Source of the DNA: Alnus glutinosa
Taxonomy: Eukaryota; Streptophyta; Magnoliopsida; Fagales; Betulaceae
Length of the DNA: 64,000 nt
Assembly (NCBI RefSeq): GCF_958979055.1
Contig: NC_084887.1
Span: forward strand, 37,178,620 to 37,242,619
Direction: 5' to 3'
A model generated the notes under the pieces. It saw only the letters and a list, made by a program, of their open reading frames with translations. It did no database searches and was not told the origin of the DNA. This document shows positions 47,801 through 58,425 of the stretch, piece after piece (position 1 is the first letter of the stretch; every line of letters begins with the position of its first letter). The translations under genes were made by a program, and so were the position numbers.

Positions 47801-48967
47801 GACAGAAAGGAAAGGCGTATGAACAGTGCCTAAGGATTGAACCGTCATAGAAGAGCCATCAGCTGTGTGAATTAAAGATGTATGTGGGGGAGGGACAGAA
47901 GTGGTAAATGAAGAGGCATATGGCGTCATATGGTTGCAGCAGGCGGAGTCAAAAAGCCAAGAGGAAGATTTACCTGGCAAAACGGAGAGGACAGAGGAAG
48001 ATGCATTACCAGAACGAGCGAGGACCTGGTTGATAATTGCCTCAAAGTCAGCTGAAGATAAAGTGATAGTAGATCCGGTAGAGTCGCCAGAGGGAGCAGC
48101 TGGGGCAGCCGAAGAAGAAGCACTCTCAGTAGTGGTAACAGCTGCAGCATGTGTAGAAGATTTGGCCTTGCGCCAACATTTGTCAATGGTATGCCCACGA
48201 CGGCGACAATAGCGACAAAAAGGATTGTCACGATTCTTGGAGGGTCCATGAACAGACTTGTCAGAGTGCTCGGTCTGAGGAGATGGAGCAGCTAATACAG
48301 GATGACTATGCAGAGTGTGCTGAGAGCGCAAAGTAGACAATCTGGTCTCCTCTCGAACAAGCTCACAGACAGCCTGGTCCAAAGTGGGAAGAGGAGAGCG
48401 ATGCAAAAGTTGCCCACGAACAGGCTCAAAATCATCCCGCAGAGCCATCAGAAACCGATAGAGACGATGCTGGTCCCTGCGGGCAGCATACATCTGAGCA
48501 TCGGTAGGGTCCCTCCAAGCAGGATCAGAAAGAGCCAACTGATCCCATAAGAACTGCATGTGAGCAAAGAAATCCGTAATAGTCTGATTTGATTCTTGCT
48601 TCAGGCGATAGAGATCAAGAATAATCTGGTACTCGCGAGAACCATCAATCGACGAGTAGCGAGAAGCAAGCATATCCCAAGCACCCTGTGCATCATCAAA
48701 ACTGCCAAATAAAGCCGCAATAGAGGGAATGGTGGAGGCACGGAACCACGTAAGAATCTGATGATGTTTGCTGTCCCAATCAATAAGACGAGTGTGGAAG
48801 GCAGCATCAGTTTCGGCATCGACTTTAGTAGGCTTGGGGATATCCCCAGTCACATAAAGCCAGAGCTTGCGGCCTTTAAGAAAGCTCCTCATAGATTGGG
48901 ACCAAACAATGTAGTTGGTGCCATCCAATGTAGCATGAATATGAGTAAGAATCTCGTTTTGTGCCAT
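44894..48967 (-). CDS. Copia gag-pol polyprotein, 1357 aa, intact
   Basis: A single open frame from MAQNEILTHIHATLDG to the stop at 44896-44894. Domains in order: gag (LDGTNYIVWSQSMRSFL), a zinc knuckle CRYCRRRGHTIDKC, aspartic protease around WLFDSACCNHMT, the gag-pre-integrase LWHSRLGHAS, integrase (HSDVWGPSP, RSDNALEYT, PGTSQQNGRVERK, giving the D-D-E set), reverse transcriptase (CKWVYKIK, then the catalytic LLYVDDMIITGDD), and RNase H (STEAEYRALADTTSE, CDNRSAIQIAHN, ADLFTKSHPPGRF). The order integrase before RT defines Ty1/copia. The protease triad reads DSA where many aspartic proteases have DSG or DTG. No stop or frameshift was found. Confidence 0.96.
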   Translation of the reverse strand: MAQNEILTHIHATLDGTNYIVWSQSMRSFLKGRKLWLYVTGDIPKPTKVDAETDAAFHTRLIDWDSKHHQILTWFRASTIPSIAALFGSFDDAQGAWDMLASRYSSIDGSREYQIILDLYRLKQESNQTITDFFAHMQFLWDQLALSDPAWRDPTDAQMYAARRDQHRLYRFLMALRDDFEPVRGQLLHRSPLPTLDQAVCELVREETRLSTLRSQHTLHSHPVLAAPSPQTEHSDKSVHGPSKNRDNPFCRYCRRRGHTIDKCWRKAKSSTHAAAVTTTESASSSAAPAAPSGDSTGSTITLSSADFEAIINQVLARSGNASSSVLSVLPGKSSSWLFDSACCNHMTPYASSFTTSVPPPHTSLIHTADGSSMTVQSLGTVHTPFLSVPDVFHVPKLSFNLLSVGQLCELGYRLVFDSSGVYVQDPRTDQTLGTGRRIGRLFELSSLHLSIPGVSAAVTSSSPSLALWHSRLGHASLSRVQILASKGFLGSVSNKSFDCISCQLGKQPALPFNNSESIASTSFDLIHSDVWGPSPVPSMSGSRYFVIFVDDFSRYTWVFLMKSRSELLDIYRNFAKMVETQFSKHIKAFRSDNALEYTQQAFQNILKHYGTVPHLSCPGTSQQNGRVERKLRHILDTVRALLLSSLVPTPFWGEATLTAVYTINRLPTPLLANCTPHERLFGSSPTYHQLRVFGSACFVLLQPHERTKLEPRSRLCCFLGYGVEQKGYRCYDPVLHRLRISRHVVFWEHKLFHDVGKFCMPYFPPFTTFFETPLSHSTSGEICPESSSLEPQSSNAHDVATLESQDSVPSEAPAPASPPALRRSTQVKSLPSHLQDFHCFHALAALHEPHSYREASTNPLWQDAMKEELDALHKNHTWDLVDLPRGKSVVGCKWVYKIKTCSDGSVDRYKARLVARGFTQEYGVDYEETFAPVARLSSVRALLAVAASRHWSLSQMDVKNAFLNGDLSEEVYMQPPPGLSSPPNKVCRLRRALYGLKQAPRAWFAKFSATVSGLGYSISSYDSALFIRRTDRGIILLLLYVDDMIITGDDSLGILKLKQFLSQHFEMKDLGTLSYFLGLEISSSSDGLYLTQAKYISDLLSRANLTDCKIVDTPTELNIRLNLQDGEPLRDPSLYRHLVGSLVYLTVTRPDISYAVHQVSQFMAASRSTHFSAVLRILRYLKGTLFHGLHFSSLSPLELYAYTNADWAGDPTDRRSTTGYCFLLGTSLISWRSKKQSVVARSSTEAEYRALADTTSELLWLRWLLQDMGVTFSSATPVYCDNRSAIQIAHNDVFHERTKHIEIDCHFVRHHLLQGSLQLHSVTSHDQFADLFTKSHPPGRFRDLVSNLKMVSCTPP

Positions 48968-49039
48968 CTGGAGATGCCAAAAGCAGAAATAGACCAGAAA
49001 AATGAAATCAGAACGAGAAAATAAGTAGAAAACACCTGG

Positions 49040-49200
49040 TCAGCCAAGTCAACGGTCAAAGTCAACGGCCAAGTCAACGGCCAAAGTCAACGGCCAACGG
49101 TCAACGGTCAACGATGACGTGGCACCAGGCTGACGTGGCGCTAGGGTTGACGTGGCACTATGGCTGACGTGGCGCTAGGGCTGACGTGGCACTGCAGAGG
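49040..49200 (-). repeat. Short tandem motifs in the copia leader
   Basis: Between the primer site and gag, the plus strand shows about eight GTCAA/GTCAACGG units (49040-49112) followed by five TGACGTGGC units about 19 bases apart (to about 49190). As motifs these contain W-box cores (TTGAC, read on the minus strand) and TGACG elements. No function has been shown. Confidence 0.75.
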
Positions 49201-49670
49201 TTGGCGCGTGAATGACACGCGCGATGGGTGGCGGCGCGTGGGCGCGTGAACCAGCGTGCTGCAGTCTTCTAGTGGCGCGTGGCGGCGCGTGGACCGTCAG
49301 ATTTGGACAAAAGAGGTGTCCCCGAGCAGCTAGGCGGCTTGTCTAGGGATCTGTGCTGAAATCGGAACGATCGAACGGCTGGATCGTCTGATGGCGGAGC
49401 GGCAGCAGAGGCTGGCGGCGGCAGAAACTTCAGGCGGCGCGTGGAGGCGCGTGAATGGGCAGATATGGCTGTTCTCGACGGCTCTGGCACGGTGGTCTCC
49501 CAAGGTTTCGATTGGTATATGAACCAAGTTGAAACAGGGACTGGAAGACAGAGAACCGAGGAAGACAGAGTGATGAGGTACGGCGGAAGCAGCGGCGGCG
49601 GCGCCGGAAAATTTCCGAGAAGAGGCCAAAGAAAAAGAATAATAAAATAAATAGGTGATTCAGAACCTGT

Positions 49671-49682
49671 GCTCTGATACCA
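49671..49682 (-). promoter_or_regulatory. Primer binding site (initiator Met tRNA)
   Basis: On the minus strand TGGTATCAGAGC follows the 5' LTR without a gap and is complementary to the 3' end of the plant initiator methionine tRNA, the standard copia primer. Confidence 0.93.
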
Positions 49683-49818
49683 TGTTGAGAGAAATAATAT
49701 ATATTGAATCACAACACAATACTGTACATGAGAGGCCTATATATAGGCTAGTACATAAAGGACAAATATACAACGTAGCCCATGTGGGACAATGGGACAA
49801 TACGAATATAATCTAACA
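49683..49818 (-). repeat. 5' LTR of the copia element
   Basis: 136 bp, identical to 44745-44880, followed on the plus strand by the target duplication ATAAG. Confidence 0.97.
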
Positions 49819-49823
49819 ATAAG

Positions 49824-51870
49824 GATCAATCTAAGACTTGACGTGCTTATTAACATTACTCGTGTATATATATATATATAAAAGTTATAACATAACATGC
49901 CTACAATGCCTTCCCTCACAATTTCTCTCTTTTGCCTTTATTTTTTATTTTTAATTTTTGTAGTTAATCTAGATATGACAATATCGAAACCGATTTACCA
50001 ATTTTTTTACAATAATTTATACTAACTTTTTTCTTGTTATGAGCAACATTTTATACTAATATTTTTTATTTTCACAACATATTATACTATCCAAATATTT
50101 TTCATAAGTACATGCATGAGCGGGCTCCTAGGCAAGTTTGGTATATTTGACATTGCGATTTTGTAGATAGAAAGTACAATTTTAAATTAAATCGTTAAAA
50201 AAATGAGTAGTTTAGAATTGTAATTTTTAAAAGATTACGATTTGAAAACTCAAAAAAAATATGTTTTTTCAAATTTTAAATAATGAGTTTTTTTTTTTTT
50301 TTTTGAAACATACAATTTGTTAAATGCTTAATTATGTTTTGAAAAACACGTTTTTAAATCAATATTTTTAAATCGCACTTTTAAAAATCTCAAATCAAAG
50401 TGGTCCGTTTTTCTCCTCCTCCTCGAATGGGTTTAGGGGTGTGACTTTCTTCTTCTTCTCGAGCCGGTTTGAAAACCGGTCGGAATTTCAACTCGACTTT
50501 TGACAAAATTCATGTAGCTCTTCCTATCAACGATCCAACCTTGATTGGAAGCAGACAATTCAATTGAAAGCGGCGGGTCAAAAGTTCGGATATGCGGATA
50601 TTTGAACCCCAGCCTAAATTATATTTTAATAAAAGAGAATTTAATAAAATTCCAGAGTTTTCGCTGTGCGACAGATAAGAACCTAAATTTATAATTTTGA
50701 CAATAAAAGATCTTAGTTTTGGCCATTTGACAAACAGATCATTCTGTCCTATTCTCTGTCCAATTGGTTTAATCGAAAAAGTGCCAATTAATCGTCTTTT
50801 TTTTTTTTTTTTCATGCAATTAAGCACAATAAAAACTCAGAGTGTATCAAAACAAAATTATTACTATGCCCATTTTTTATTTTTTATTTGAAAAAAAAGA
50901 AAAAGAAAAAGAAAAAGAAAAAGCAAAACAATCCGTAGTTAAACTAATTTGCTTTACATACACATGAAACAGAAATCATGGAATCAAATCCTTCTTTCTC
51001 CCTGTTCACGTTTGGTCTGAGAGCTGAGGGACAAAAATTCTCAACTACCATTACAAGCAAAAGAAAGAATCAAGTAAGGAATTGCGAAACACATGCAGCA
51101 TCGTCCTTCAACCTGTCTCTCTCACTGCTTACAATTGACGGCCGTGATCATTTGAATCCAGTGATACTGTATATTCTACCTAGCTTCAGGGACCATATTG
51201 CCCAGTGCTTCTCAAATAAGATAAAGCTAGGGATAAAATGCATGGGCCAAATTAAACCCGACCCACATCCAACATACAACCCCAAGGTTCTGAACCCGCA
51301 TATATATATATATATATATATATACTTCAATTTAATTCATCCCTCCCTAACGTACGCGCGGTAACTAAATTGGTTAATTTCCATTGATCACAACAACATC
51401 ATACTTAGAATTAAGTTTACAGTGTTACAATTAAAAGCTTAAAGTGATGTCTAATTAATTACCTGAAATATATATTTAACTGAAATGAAATAAGACGCGG
51501 TGTTAAAGTTCAAATCGAAGACTACTATATATTATACTATAATCATGTTAAAAAGGTAAATTTAATATATAATTTAATTAATATAAGCAAACACATGCAT
51601 GCATGAATTAATTTAGATTTTACCTAGTTATATATGTACGTTCCTGAGCCAACAAAGACCTTGGATCCAGATTTAGATCCTTCTCCAAGCAATAGTACGT
51701 ACGTACACTAGCTAGTAAAGCTAGCTTCAGGATCCAGGACAAAGATGCCGTGAGACAGGGGGGCCACAAAGGCTAGGCCAGGCTTCCAATTAACGCTCCA
51801 TGGTTAAACTACAACGGAAGCAAGGAATTAAGTGAATGCAGCTGGGCTTTATTCCATCTGTTTCTGATGG
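49824..51870. other. Spacer between the copia element and the first SEO gene
   Basis: No gene is seen. It contains an AT-rich divergent element at about 50140-50400, A/T runs and a TA run near 51300. From about 50975 onward the sequence is recognisably related to the region upstream of the second SEO gene (CCTTCTTTCTCCC..., GGGACAAAAATTCTCAACTA, AATCAAGTAAGGAA, GCTTCAGGATCC), so it belongs to the duplicated unit and probably holds the SEO promoter. Confidence 0.65.
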
Positions 51871-51874
51871 TTAT

Positions 51875-51883
51875 CTATAAATT
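51875..51883 (+). promoter_or_regulatory. Probable TATA box of SEO gene 1
   Basis: CTATAAATT lies 120 bases before the ATG, after a conserved GATGGTTAT. The second gene has TATATATA in the same setting. Confidence 0.6.
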
Positions 51884-51994
51884 GGGTAGCCAATGGAAGA
51901 CGATACAAGCCATCTTCTTCTTCTATCTCCTCTACCCTGAACCTTGACTACTTTCTATAACCTTCGTTTTCGCACTTTTTCTTGCACTACTACC

Positions 51995-54900
51995 ATGGAG
52001 AGCAAGTTGGGAGCCGGTGCTTTGCAGCAACCCAATGTTTCCAGCTCTGTTCAGCAACCCTCCCGAGCCAACAATGTGCTGCAGCAATCAAGCCAGGTAG
52101 GTTCTTTGCAGCAACCTTCTCAACTGGGTCCGTTGCAGCCGTCAAGCCAGCTGGGTAATCTACAGCAACCCACCCAACTGGGTTCTTACCAGCCATCAAG
52201 CCAGCTGGGTGCCCTCCAGCAACCGACCCAACTGGGTTCTTATCCGCAATCAAGCCAGCTGCTGGGATCTCAGCAGCAACCGACCCAACTGGGTTCTTAC
52301 CCGCAATCAAGCCAGCAGCTGGGATCTCTGCAGCAACCCACCCAACTGGGTCCTTACCAGCAACCCAGCCTGGGCAGCAATGTGTTGCAAGCTGGTCCAT
52401 TGCAGCAACCAAGCCAGCTGGGTTCTTTGATCCAGCCCACCCAACAACTGGGTTCTTTCCAGCAACCCAGCCTGGGCAGCAAATTGTCACCGAGTTCTAT
52501 GCAGCAACTGATCAGAAGTGACCGAGGCAGCATGCTAACATTGTCCGATGACAATGTGATGGTGAAGCAAATTCAGGGCACCCATGCTCCAGATGGCCGA
52601 GAAGTTGATGTCAGACCCCTTCTCTTTATTGCTGAGGACATTCTTAATCGCGCCACTCTGAATCCTGATGGCCTCCTTGTAGCGGTATAATACTAATTAA
52701 CCCTTAACTACTAATTATAATAAACAAGAAGCATGATGCAGTATATTGTTTTCATTTCTAATTATTACTGCTTGTATTTTACTGCAGGGCACCCAAGCAC
52801 AAATTGAGAGCTTGGAGCAGAGGGTCCAACAAGCTGGTTTCCTTTCCTTGTTGGATGCCCTGTCATTTACAATTGACCGAATTTCCCGCGAGGTTACGAC
52901 AAATGATGATTGCAAATTAAAATCTTCATATATATCCCACACACACACACATATATAGATAGATAGATAGATATATGTATGTATATTAATTAGTACATTA
53001 ACACTTTTGAAACAATATATGAATTTCAGATATCATACAAGGCTATGGGTGGCACGGATGCACACCAAACGACACTCTCAATATTTAACCTAGTATCATC
53101 GTATTCATGGGATGCTAAGTTGGTGCTGACCCTAGCGGCTTTTGCTTTGAATTATGGAGAATTCTGGCTCCTTGCCCAGATTTACTCAACAAACCAACTT
53201 GCCAAAGCAATGGCGCTCCTGAGGCAGGTGCCTGGCCTAATTGAGCGTGCAGTCTTACTGAAACCCCGGTTCGATGCACTTAACGATCTACTGAGGGAGA
53301 CAATGGAAGTGACCCGGAGTGTGGTTGAGTTTAGAGAGCTACCATCCATGTATATCACACCGGACGTACCTGCATTATCCACAGCCATGGCCGTCATTCC
53401 AACTGCTGTCTATTGGACCATCAGGAGCATCGTCGCCTGCTCAACTCAGATTAATAGCTTCTCTAGCATGGGTTTCGAGTATATATGTTTTTCCCTCCAT
53501 CAAATCCTTAAAATATGAGAAATATTTAACAGCTTTTAATTACCATTGGTGATTCCTGCAGGTTTGCGATTTCCGCCACAGAAGCACATTGGGAGTTATC
53601 CACCCTGGCTCACAAGCTCAAAAACATACGTGAACTTCTTAAGACGAACCTGGAAAAGTGCCTCCAATACATAGGTAATTAATTAGTCGTTTTTATGCTT
53701 TGCAATTAATTAATGCCATTAAATTAAGTAACCGCGTAATTAAGAAGCTAGCATTAATTGAACATATATATATATATGCCTTTCGAGCAGAGGAGAGGAT
53801 GGACGGTGAATCTTATCAGATTCTTATCAATCTCTTCGAGACGATTCACCTTGACAATATGAAGGTTCTCAAGGCCCTGATTTACCCTAGGGATGATCTG
53901 CAGCCGCTTGTTGACGGTTCCTCCAAGAAAAGGGTTCGTTCTTCGATCTGAACGCATGATTAATTAATACTGTTATTACTAGTTGCTTATAAATTGGAAG
54001 TTTCTAATTAATTTTCTGTAATTGTCTTTGGAAAAAACCAGGTTAACATAGAAGTTCTTAGGAGGAAGAACGTGTTATTGCTGATTTCAGGCCTGGACGT
54101 CTCCCAAGACGAGCTTTCTATTCTTGAACAGATTTATAATGAGTCCAGGATGCACTCGACGAGGCTCGAAAGTCTGTATGAGCTTGTGTGGATTCCGCTT
54201 ATCGACCGTTCGGTCCAGTGGAGTGACCCCATGCAAAAACAATTTGAGACCGTGCGGTCTGCAATGCCGTGGTACACGGTGCATCACCCTTCGTTGATAG
54301 GAAAGCCAGTGGTCAGGTTCATCAAGGAGAAGTGGCACTTCAGGAATAAACCTATCCTTGTGGTGCTCGACCCTCAAGGAAAGGTGGTGTCCCCCAATGC
54401 AATTCACATGATGTGGATTTGGGGAAGCAATGCCTTTCCTTTCACCACTTTGAGAGAAGAACAGCTCTGGAGGGACGAGACTTGGAGGCTTGAGCTGCTG
54501 GTGGATGGCATTGACCAAACAATACTCAACTGGGTAAGTAATATTGTAGACAATTAATATTGCTCAAATCCATATATATTTACTTAATTAATTATATATT
54601 TTGTTGATTTGTGTTAACAGATTAAAGAGGGAAAATACATTTTCTTGTATGGAGGGGACGACACTGAATGGGTTCGGAAATTTACAAACGAAGCACGCGC
54701 AGTTGCAGCGGCGGCACGCATACCCTTAGAGATGTTCTATGTGGGAAAGGGCAGCAAAAGGGAGCAAGTCCGGCGAGTGATAAATACCATCACGCTGGAG
54801 AAGCTGAGTTCGTCCTACTGGCAAGACCCAGCCATGATATGGTTCTTCTGGACCCGGCTTGAGAGCATGCTGTTCTCGAAGATTCAACTAGGCAAGTCTG

Positions 54901-55271
54901 ACGACCACGCGGCCGACCCGGTGATGCAAGAGATAAAGAGGCTGCTTAGCTACGACAGAGAGGGCGGATGGGCTGTGCTGAGCAAAGGGTCTAGCATTGT
55001 GGTGAATGGGCATGGAAACACGGTTTGGACCACCTTGTTGGAGTATGAGATGTGGAAGGCGAATGTGGCGCTGCAGGGTTTTGACGTGGCTTTCAAGAAC
55101 CACCATGACCTGCGTCATGGTGAGAAATACCCCTGCTGCCGGTTCGAGTTCTCGCACAATGCCGGAAGGATCCCGGAGCGCATGAAGTGCCCTCAGTGTC
55201 ACCGCAACATGGAGGAATTTACCACTTTCCTCTGCTGCCACGAGGAAGGCGTTCCAACCATACTATACTAA
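51995..55271 (+). CDS. SEO: Sieve element occlusion protein (SEO, P-protein) 1, 7 exons, repeat-rich head
   Basis: Structural phloem protein that forms filaments in sieve elements (family knowledge). Exons 51995-52684, 52788-52892, 53030-53478, 53562-53674, 53791-53933, 54042-54533 and 54621-55271 total 2643 nt, or 880 aa. Residues 1-168 are a low-complexity head made of LQQPTQLGSY / QPSSQLG-type units. The SEO core of 712 aa follows: SDRGSMLTLSDDN, HAPDGREVDVRPLL, the conserved middle with EFWLLAQIYSTNQLAKAMALLRQVP, KNVLLLISGLDVS in the thioredoxin-like part, IWGSNAFPFTTLREEQLW, and a C-terminal cysteine motif ERMKCPQCHRNMEEFTTFLCCHE. The start is the ATG opening MESK, shared with the second copy; upstream in-frame codons back to 51944 include no ATG. 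All junctions are GT..AG. Confidence 0.93.
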
Positions 55272-58200
55272 GCAAACCCCACCTACACTGCATTTCCTTA
55301 TAGCTTAATTAGCTAGCTAGCAGCCATATGTACGTCCGTATGAGTACAATGCATGCTAGCTAGTTCTAAATAATCACAATTGTGTGCATTTTTCTTTTTC
55401 TTCTTTTCCTATTTTTTGTGTAGCGAGATTCGAGTGTGAGATCGAGATCGATCATGTGATCTCAGCAGCCACTTTCTGGCCGCTTATGTTTGCCATTTTA
55501 TGCTATAAATAAAAGTATTAATGTTATTGTACGTATGATGTGTAATCATCCCTATGAATGAAATACATCAAAGGATTTTTACTATATATGAATGATATAT
55601 ATATATTATGATTTATATAAAAGGCTAGCTGTTTACTTTGAATGTTACGGGATCAACACCTTTCGAGAGCTATGATATGGTGATCAAAGGCCAAATATCT
55701 CTGCAATTTATAGCATGCACAGGACTGCTACAATTAATATATGTTGCTATAGTACTGTTGCATGCTATATTGCTACATTAGATGATTTGTAGCAAGCAAG
55801 GGGCAGATGATAAGCATGTATATATATATATATATAAACATGGCCAACCTCTCACCCTTGGTGCATATTTTCTTAATTGAGTTTTCATTAGTTTTGGGTT
55901 TTGGTTTTGGTTTGTTAAAACAGGTTGGACATGTAGTACTCTATAATGACATGCTTACTGATGAGATTAACTTTGTGCACCTTAATTAATTAATTGTATA
56001 GGAATATATACGTCCTAAATTAAATTAAACCATATGTAGGACATATATATTCTACTCGGTGTACCTCGTATCGAGGAAACCATATGAATTATGATATTCT
56101 TGTATGTGATTGTTTTGTATTATTTATCATTATTGTAGTATATTGCAATAATTGCACAACAAGTATTACCCGTGCTAAGGATAAGTATTTGGTAGCCCTT
56201 ATAGTACTTTGCGTTATGTGTAGGCCGGTTTCCAATTATTTTTATAAAACGTCTTTGAAAATAATAGAAAAAAAAACTCTACATTAAAGAACGAAAAACA
56301 ATCATAAAAAATGCACCCAAAATATGAAACTCTCGAAAAGTTTTATCATATTTGACGCTGATTATTGTCATTATAATATTTAAGCTTAAGAAGGTCCTTT
56401 AGCTTTCAACTTAACTATTCATCTTCCGATTGTTGCGCTTCTTTTCAATGACTACATTATAATTTATTTATTTATTTTTTGTGAAAGCATGTTAAAAAAT
56501 AATAATAAAAATATAAATAATAATAATGAAAAATAAAAAAGAAAAGAAAGGTTAGACGAGTTCATTAAATTTAAACAACAGTTGATTTCTATCCTATGGT
56601 GACATTTGGGTGGATCGAATCAAATCAACATTAAACAATATAAAACCATCATAATTAAAATGCTATCTGTCACATATTTAACCATTCTAAAACTATTTTA
56701 TATATTAAACTTTGATTCTTTTTCAACTTACTTTTTATTAACCATTGTTACTAAAAACTTTACACATCTATTTAACATATATGCACCCAAGTATGAAACT
56801 ACTGGAAAGTTTTAACCTATTTAACAATTTTAACCATCCTAAGATCATTTAAAATATTAAATTTTAGTTAATGGAAGTGTAATATTATTATTTTTAGTAC
56901 ATTATTTAACATATTTTTCTTTAGTACTAACCCTTGTTATTATTATTATTATTATTTTTTTGTAGGTGCCAAACCTTGTAACTGCCATTAGAATATTTGG
57001 ACTTAAGAAAGAAAAAAAAAAAATAGCTTTCAACTTAACTATTATTTTTCCAATTGTCACACTTCTTGGAATGAGATATTGGCAAAACATGATGAAGTGT
57101 GACTAATTAGAGCATTCCCAATGGCTTAGCCATTTTTACTTTTAGGCTAAAATGGTTAATCAATTCACTAAAAAGTCTCTTCATTCGATTATGCAAATCA
57201 GATGCAAAATGCATTTGTGATGCATGTAGAGTTGTACTATTCACACATGCATCTCTTTTTTTATTTGTTTCTCTTTCTTTCTTTCTCTCTCTCTCTCTCT
57301 CCCCTCTCTCTCTCATCAAAACTCATTTACGCCATGACAATATTCTAATATATCTCTGAATGAGAAATTGTACTTTAGAGTATGTCACACTTATGCAAAC
57401 CACTTCAGATGAGAACAAAAATTTAACGACTTTATAGCAAATGAATATTCAAAAAAAAAAATAAAAATTACCATGTTAAAAGAAAAAACGACTTATTTGA
57501 AAAAAATGTCTTAGAATTAAAATAAAGAAAGATAAGGAGTGCACATCAATGTTGGAAGCAATTGTGTTTATTTTTTATTTTAAACGAAATGCTATTTAGT
57601 ATTCTTTTAACATTATTTTAGCATTTTTTTAATTGGCTATACATGGCCAATCAATTGTTGATTTATTATTATTATTTTTTCATTTTTAATTAAGATTGAT
57701 ATAACAGTAGATTGAACATGTTACATCAATTAATGTACTGTAAACGTTAAAAAAATGCCAGGAGAATGTTAAATAGAAGAGAATACTTTTTATAAGGATG
57801 AGCTGTAAATCTCTTATTTTACAGCAACCAATTATAAGTGAACAAATCATCAAAAACTAAAAAATTGAAATAAACATGAAAACACCTGATACCATCGAAT
57901 AAAAATTTAAGAAAAATTGCGGCTAATTTTATTAAGATGCATGATATGTTGCCATTGACACATTAACTTTTTTTTTTTTTTTTTTTTATTAAACAAAAAA
58001 TCACAAAATCATGTAATGGGTCGGAGTCTAGTTTTGTGTTTTTTATATATATATTTTTTTTAAAAAAAGAAATAAGAAAGGTCAACAGTTATGTCTTTGG
58101 ATGGCAAAATATCATTTATCAATTTTATAACATACTCCTGATGCTTATATGGCATGATTTTCCATAAAATTTAGTGCACGAGAATTCATATTTTAATTGG

Positions 58201-58425
58201 AATATCACGCCACGAAGGGCCTGGATATGCAACAAATACGTCTGAAGGATTAATTGTAGACTATTTTGTTATAATTGTAGCCTATTTTTTATTATTAGGT
58301 TAATTTTAGGCCAATTTTAATAGATAGTTAATTACTTAAGCTATGACGTCATATATTGCCCGAGTATGGAAATGAGTATGTGCTTATATGTATATGCGCA
58401 TCCTTTTTGACACAGCGCATTTTAA
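55272..58425. other. Spacer between the two SEO genes
   Basis: No gene is seen. The first 290 bases are the 3' flank of SEO 1. The rest is AT-rich with a MITE-like inverted repeat (57587-57790), one end of a Tourist-like element at about 57112 (GAGCATTCCCAATGGCTTAG), a CT run near 57280-57314 and T runs. Confidence 0.6.
57587..57790. repeat. MITE-like inverted repeat
   Basis: The left arm GTATTCTTTTAACATTATTT...AGCATTTTTTTAA is mirrored by the right arm, whose inverse reads GTATTCTCTTCTATTTAACA...GGCATTTTTTTAA. The centre is AT-rich and non-coding. Confidence 0.5.

Larger units (their letters stand above)
44745..49818 (-). mobile_element. Complete Ty1/copia LTR retrotransposon
   Basis: A 5074-bp element. 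The two LTRs (44745-44880 and 49683-49818, 136 bp each) are identical by eye and begin TGTTGAG and end CTAACA. The 5-bp target duplication ATAAG lies at 44740-44744 and 49819-49823. On the minus strand the order is 5' LTR, initiator-Met tRNA primer site, leader of about 700 bp, one uninterrupted gag-pol frame, purine tract, 3' LTR. Everything needed for autonomous movement appears present, and the identical LTRs argue for a recent insertion. Family assignment within copia was not attempted. Confidence 0.97.
50975..55560 (+). repeat. SEO tandem duplication, unit 1
   Basis: Covers about 1 kb of upstream sequence, the whole SEO gene and about 290 bp of 3' flank. It is matched by unit 2 at about 58955-62840. 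The 3' flanks still share long strings, including TGAGTACAATGCATGCTAGC and CTAAATAATCACAATTGTGT. Confidence 0.85.

Noticed and set aside
45211-49077. Many other frames within the copia element
   Set aside because: They are shadows of the 1357-codon gag-pol frame or lie in its GC-rich leader.
49269-49712. 147-codon frame in the copia leader
   Set aside because: It lies between LTR and gag, crosses the primer site, and its Ala/Ser/Pro-rich text has no domain; GC-rich leader is enough to explain it.
51944-51994. In-frame extension upstream of the SEO 1 start
   Set aside because: It opens with TTG, not ATG. The second SEO gene begins at the MESK methionine, so the extension is probably leader.
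51990-52490. Long open frame of 166 codons on the minus strand of SEO exon 1
   Set aside because: It is the reverse reading of the 9- and 18-codon DNA repeat, which happens to lack stops. It has no leader, no counterpart of equal length in the second copy, and repetitive GWVAGKNP text.
52920-52990. ACAC and GATA microsatellites in SEO 1 intron 2 as regulatory arrays
   Set aside because: They are short simple repeats absent from the second copy; no reason to give them a function.
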